Both the position numbers and the translations under genes were made by a program. The notes beneath the pieces are model-generated. The model ran no database searches. It was not told where the DNA came from and was given only the letters and a program-made list of their open reading frames with translations. This document shows, piece by piece, positions 59,901 to 64,000 of a DNA stretch of 64,000 bases. How positions within the stretch are numbered: the first letter of the stretch is position 1; the number at the start of each line of letters is the position of its first letter. This DNA comes from Gorsachius magnificus. Lineage: Eukaryota; Chordata; Aves; Pelecaniformes; Ardeidae. The DNA lies in the NCBI GenBank assembly GCA_034008185.1, contig CM067084.1, forward strand, positions 13,907,385 through 13,971,384. Direction: 5' to 3'.

Positions 59901-62900
59901 AAGATAAAATTAGAAGCATAATGAAGCTATATACTCTAAATATTTAAATGGCCATTAAGTTTAAACTTGCTTTTTAAGTACCTAAGGATCTAGCCAGAAC
60001 AAAGCCAGCCACTTGCAATAGCTTGCTTGGAAACAGGGTGTTCTCACAACTACAGCTCGCTCTGGCAAGGAGGGCCAGGAGAAAGGAGCTTCGGCTCTAC
60101 CACGAACCACTGCCTGACCCCCGCGACAGCCTGACTTGGCAACACCTTGTCTACCACCAGTTCTATCAGCGAGGGGGAATGTCAGGATAAAACGGGAAAA
60201 TAGCAAGATGAGGACCTATGGCAAAACAAGTAAATGAAGGTAAAGGCTTCTTTTCCTCTTGGTGAGCTGAAGATAAATCACTCCGCTGGGCTAAGGAAAC
60301 ACTACTACAAAATTTCAGTGGGGTTACACTGGCTACAAGTCAGGGGAGAAAAAAAAAAAATAATCCCAATCACCAGCCAGAATCAGCAATAGCACTCAAA
60401 GCTTTTGCAATGAATTTTCAGCTCTGCTACAGCATTTCCTCTGACCGTTTACTACACACCCTTGTATATACTTATGGCTACTGTAATTCTGAGATGGCAA
60501 TACTTAAAATGGTTTTAAAAGCAATCTTGTGTCATCTCCTAATAGATACATATCTCTCTCTCTCTCTGCACCGGAAACCAAAACTGTTTAGAAACAATGC
60601 TTAATCTCTAAAGCAAATACTCATTCTGAAAATTGACCGATTATTTCTCTTAGCTCCATGCATGCATACTTCCTACTATCATAAATGCTTCCAGTCTTAT
60701 TAACAATTGATTTCTGGCAATATCTAAGAGCTGTGGAACAATTAATCCCTAACTCCTCCCAGCATTCAAAGCAACAAGAAAACAAAAGGAAAATTGGGAG
60801 CGGCAGAAAGGAGGGAAGGAAACACCCCATAGTCTAGCAGTGACTCTTGTTCCTATTTCTTGATTACAAGCTACACTGAAGACGTTCATACCTGAAGACA
60901 TTTCCTTTTAAAAGCTGAACTTTGGTTAATGCCCTCTTTAAAAGAAAACTATATAAGCCCACTAACTGCAACAGATCTTGTCATACTCCGTGCTTGGAAC
61001 CACTGCTCGCTGTTCAGATTAATGAAGCATATTAAACCATTGAGGCATGCATTGCACTAACAACTGTGGCGGTTTGTTATCTTCCTGTAACTGATCTAAA
61101 ATAGAGACACCTTTCTAAATCTCGTTACATGCTTTGCAAGCTTGGGTTTTCTTCTCTCAGAGTAAGAAGGGGAAAAAAAAAATCCCGCCAAGCAATGCCT
61201 CTGTCTTAGTTCAGAAAAGCCAGCTCTTACGCAAATTCACCGATGTGCTAAAGCCTACGGGTATTTAAGCACCTTTCCAGGTAAGGATGTCTTCCCAAAT
61301 TTGCGCGTGATCTTTAAATATTTTGTTTATAGCATTACAGCACAGAATTCTGCCTGACTCCCAATGGGTTAGAGACAGCCAAGAAAAACTACCATAAAGT
61401 CAGAAACTGCTTCACCTGCAAAGGGCACATTCACCCATTATGTTCAACGTTCGTCAGAACTGGGGCAGCTTCGATTGTTGAGCTTTAAGCATAGGACGCG
61501 GCACGTCTTACACCTATCTTAAATCTTCAGGAGCCTCTGAAGCCAGTCAGTGCCAAGGCTGGTTTATTTTACACAGCTGAAAAGGGAAGGTTAGGTGAGC
61601 AGGTTAAGAAGCTTCTAATTGTTTCCGCTCCTCTGAAATGCCCATGCTCTGACGGCAACTGGGCTGCAGGGGCTATTGCTACGGCGGATGGCGGAGGCTA
61701 CAAGTAGGAAGAAAAAGATTAATTTCAGGCAGGCACACTTCCCAGCTAGCTGGCTGAAACCTTTACCTGGCTGTGACACAGCAGTATCAAACATGCAGGC
61801 TTGGTAAGCCAGGGCACGGGGCTTCACGTGCGGCGAGGGCTCTCTCACCGTGGTTTTATAGCTCCCTATGTAGGCGTCTCAGCAAGCAGAGGAACCAGGC
61901 AGCAGTTCTGTGCTGCCAGGGCATCTGCTCGTCTTTGACAGCATCCACATCAGGAGCTTCCATGCAGCAGAGGGACACTGCATTAACCCCATGGCATCAA
62001 AGAAAAGCAGCATGCCAGCAATTTTTTTTTTTTTTTTGGGGGGGGGGGGGAGGGAGAATTAGGGTTCCTCTGCCCACACAGAGGATGAGAACCAGAATTG
62101 CTTTCCAGTGTTAAAATGAACAAACACATACCTTACAAAGTTAGAGGTTAAAGATCAAAGTCAACAACTGAATTTTAAAACCACATTCAGTTGTATGATG
62201 AACACAGGTTCGCTATTGGGTTTGGCACAGAAAACTTTTTACTGAACCATTTACACACTGTATCTAACTGAAAATAGATAAGCAAACTTGCTTCCAAGAA
62301 AATACAACTTACATTCTAGTATTATTTTCTTAAAAGTTGGCAAACAATCCTCATTTTAGAGACAAGTCTTTTCCCATGTTAGAATAAAGTGAAAAGTGAT
62401 CTTACAACATTCAGTCAGAACATCACTATATAGGAAAGCAATAGTATTAAAATAAGTGGAAAAATGAATCAGTTGAATGGATAGTGCATGGTGTTTGCCC
62501 ATAATTGGTCCACTTTGGTTTTAACACAGTAATATTAATAGCACAATGTAGGTTCTTAATAGCAGTGGAAAATTCTGATTTGAGTATGGCCTTATCAAAT
62601 AAATAAAAAGTACCCATTCACTTCAAGCAATGGTTATTGCTCTGCTCTCGTTAGTATTTTAAATATTTTCATTGTTCTGGCTGATGTAGCAACACTCACT
62701 TATTTATACATGCATTTAATTAAATGCCGAGCCACTAACTAAAGTATTTCTGGATAAAACTGTGTTCCTCAAGACTCGGTGCGCAACACTAGGAAAGCGC
62801 GAAGGTCATATGTTTACACTTGTTTAAGTACAGGTCGTGATGAGACGCTGCACAGCAAACAAGGAGTGGTCTGAAATGTTCCCTATCCCTTTCTCTATGA

Positions 62901-64000
62901 AACCCAACAGTAACTAGTCTCATTTTGTACCCGAATCTTTACAGGATTTATGATTCAGTTCCTCCACTTTGGAGGACAAGACCGTCACTGTTCCACCTCA
63001 AGGAACTGCAAGCAGCAGCAGACTCTTAGTGCAGTAAATTATGCATTTAGAGCTATACAGCTTTTGTGAGTCTTGGATACGAATTTTGATATAAAATTTG
63101 GGATCAGTAAATACTAAGTCATAAGTCCCATTTGAGGTTGTTGTATGGGGGATTTTTTAATGCCTAAATGCAGAACTACGCAAAGAAACTGAGTAAGCAA
63201 TCAGTGGAGTGAAGAAACTCTTCCCTTACCACACTGTGCATGTCAGCCACATCCTGACTGCGCACTGCGGCGAAACCTGCATGTGCAATAACCTCTGTAT
63301 GCTCTCAGCTCCACTGGAAGGAGATGTATGCATGAAGGCAAGGAGGGGAGACGTAGCTTACCAGTCAGCTGGGACAACTGGGGAAAATGGCGGTTAAACA
63401 CAGCCTAACAGGCCTAGAGAAGGCAGGGAAGTTGCCTTCTGCACGTTCATGTATCTGGATAAGCTGTACTGGGTGAAATGAGAACGGTGTAATTCAAGAC
63501 TCCTTATCAAATCCATCACTTTGCCACTATTTAATTGAAGCTTTGAGCCAGAGCGTGCCGGTTGGGTCTGGCCAGGAAGGGTGCAAAGAGCTCCATCGCA
63601 AACAACAGAATCTGCCACGGAGCTGCGCTTGGGCGCACAGCAGGAACAGGGGCTGACCAGCCAAAGCAAAGCACCGCACCGTGGGCAGAAGATTCCTGGA
63701 AATAAAAGAAATGTGTAATGAGCTGTTTGGGCTAGCATGCACATTACTGTATTTCAACTGCAACAAAAATTACTTTCATCAGAAATGCCTTTTTAACCCT
63801 TCATACCCCTTTTCCTGATGAAAAGTTTTGTGAAATAATGAAAAATTTAATATGTTAAGCAATTTGATAAACCTTAAGTATACTTCTGTGAACGCAATTA
63901 AGTACAAACAGTTTCTTCTTCACCTCAAAGGAGTAATTAAAGAAATCCAGGTTTCGCAGTGTTTGGCTCAGCATGCGTATATGAACATACGTAAGTCCTC
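56903..64000. other. Probable first MGAT4D intron or upstream flank
   Basis: About 7 kb without a recognisable exon. The coiled-coil exon begins mid-codon, so the exon with start codon and membrane anchor must lie upstream on the minus strand, here or beyond 64000. Short hydrophobic minus-strand frames exist (near 57.1, 59.0 and 60.7 kb) but none has a donor in the needed phase. No ELMOD2-like exon was seen. Simple repeats include (CT)n at about 60553, an AAAT repeat at about 58465 and a T17-G13 run at 62022. Confidence 0.5.

Noticed and set aside
63000..64000. ELMOD2 start at the right edge, expected from human gene order
   Set aside because: No plus-strand exon resembling ELMOD2 was seen; it probably lies beyond the window.

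Overview
The window is vertebrate nuclear DNA, most likely from a bird. Coding sequence is broken into short exons with canonical AG/GT borders, introns are AT-rich, a CpG island sits at 24.4-25.1 kb, and several avian-type CR1 LINE 3' ends (ending in the ATTCTATGATTCTATGA tail) are scattered through it. Nothing prokaryotic, plasmid or CRISPR-like is present.

Two genes were rebuilt exon by exon, both on the minus strand and head to tail. (1) Calmegin (CLGN), an ER lectin chaperone of the calnexin family. Twelve coding exons (19986 down to 986) join in frame into about 550 residues: signal peptide, lectin globular domain, eight-repeat P-domain arm, transmembrane helix and the start of an acidic cytosolic tail. 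The last exon or exons are not in the window. (2) An MGAT4-family (GT54) N-acetylglucosaminyltransferase-like gene, called MGAT4D because it lies next to CLGN as it does in mammals. Fourteen exons (56902 down to 29308) give about 504 residues through a stop codon. The first coding exon, with the membrane anchor, was not identified.

Layout: 1-20.0 kb is the CLGN body with one CR1 in an intron; 20-24.4 kb is the inferred first CLGN intron; 24.4-25.15 kb is the CpG-island promoter; 25.2-28.5 kb is intergenic; 28.6-56.9 kb is MGAT4D with five CR1 copies, an avian LTR fragment and a tRNA-like relic in its introns; 57-64 kb is probably the long first intron or upstream flank of MGAT4D.

Both products belong to N-glycoprotein maturation: calmegin binds monoglucosylated glycoproteins in the ER, and MGAT4-family proteins act on or regulate N-glycan branching in the Golgi. 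In mammals both genes are strongly testis-expressed. The most unusual observation is in MGAT4D: the 47-nt exon at 48616-48662 has a perfect acceptor and the length and phase expected for the family, but its donor dinucleotide is GA instead of GT. It is either a rare GA-AG intron, a lesion or a sequence error.
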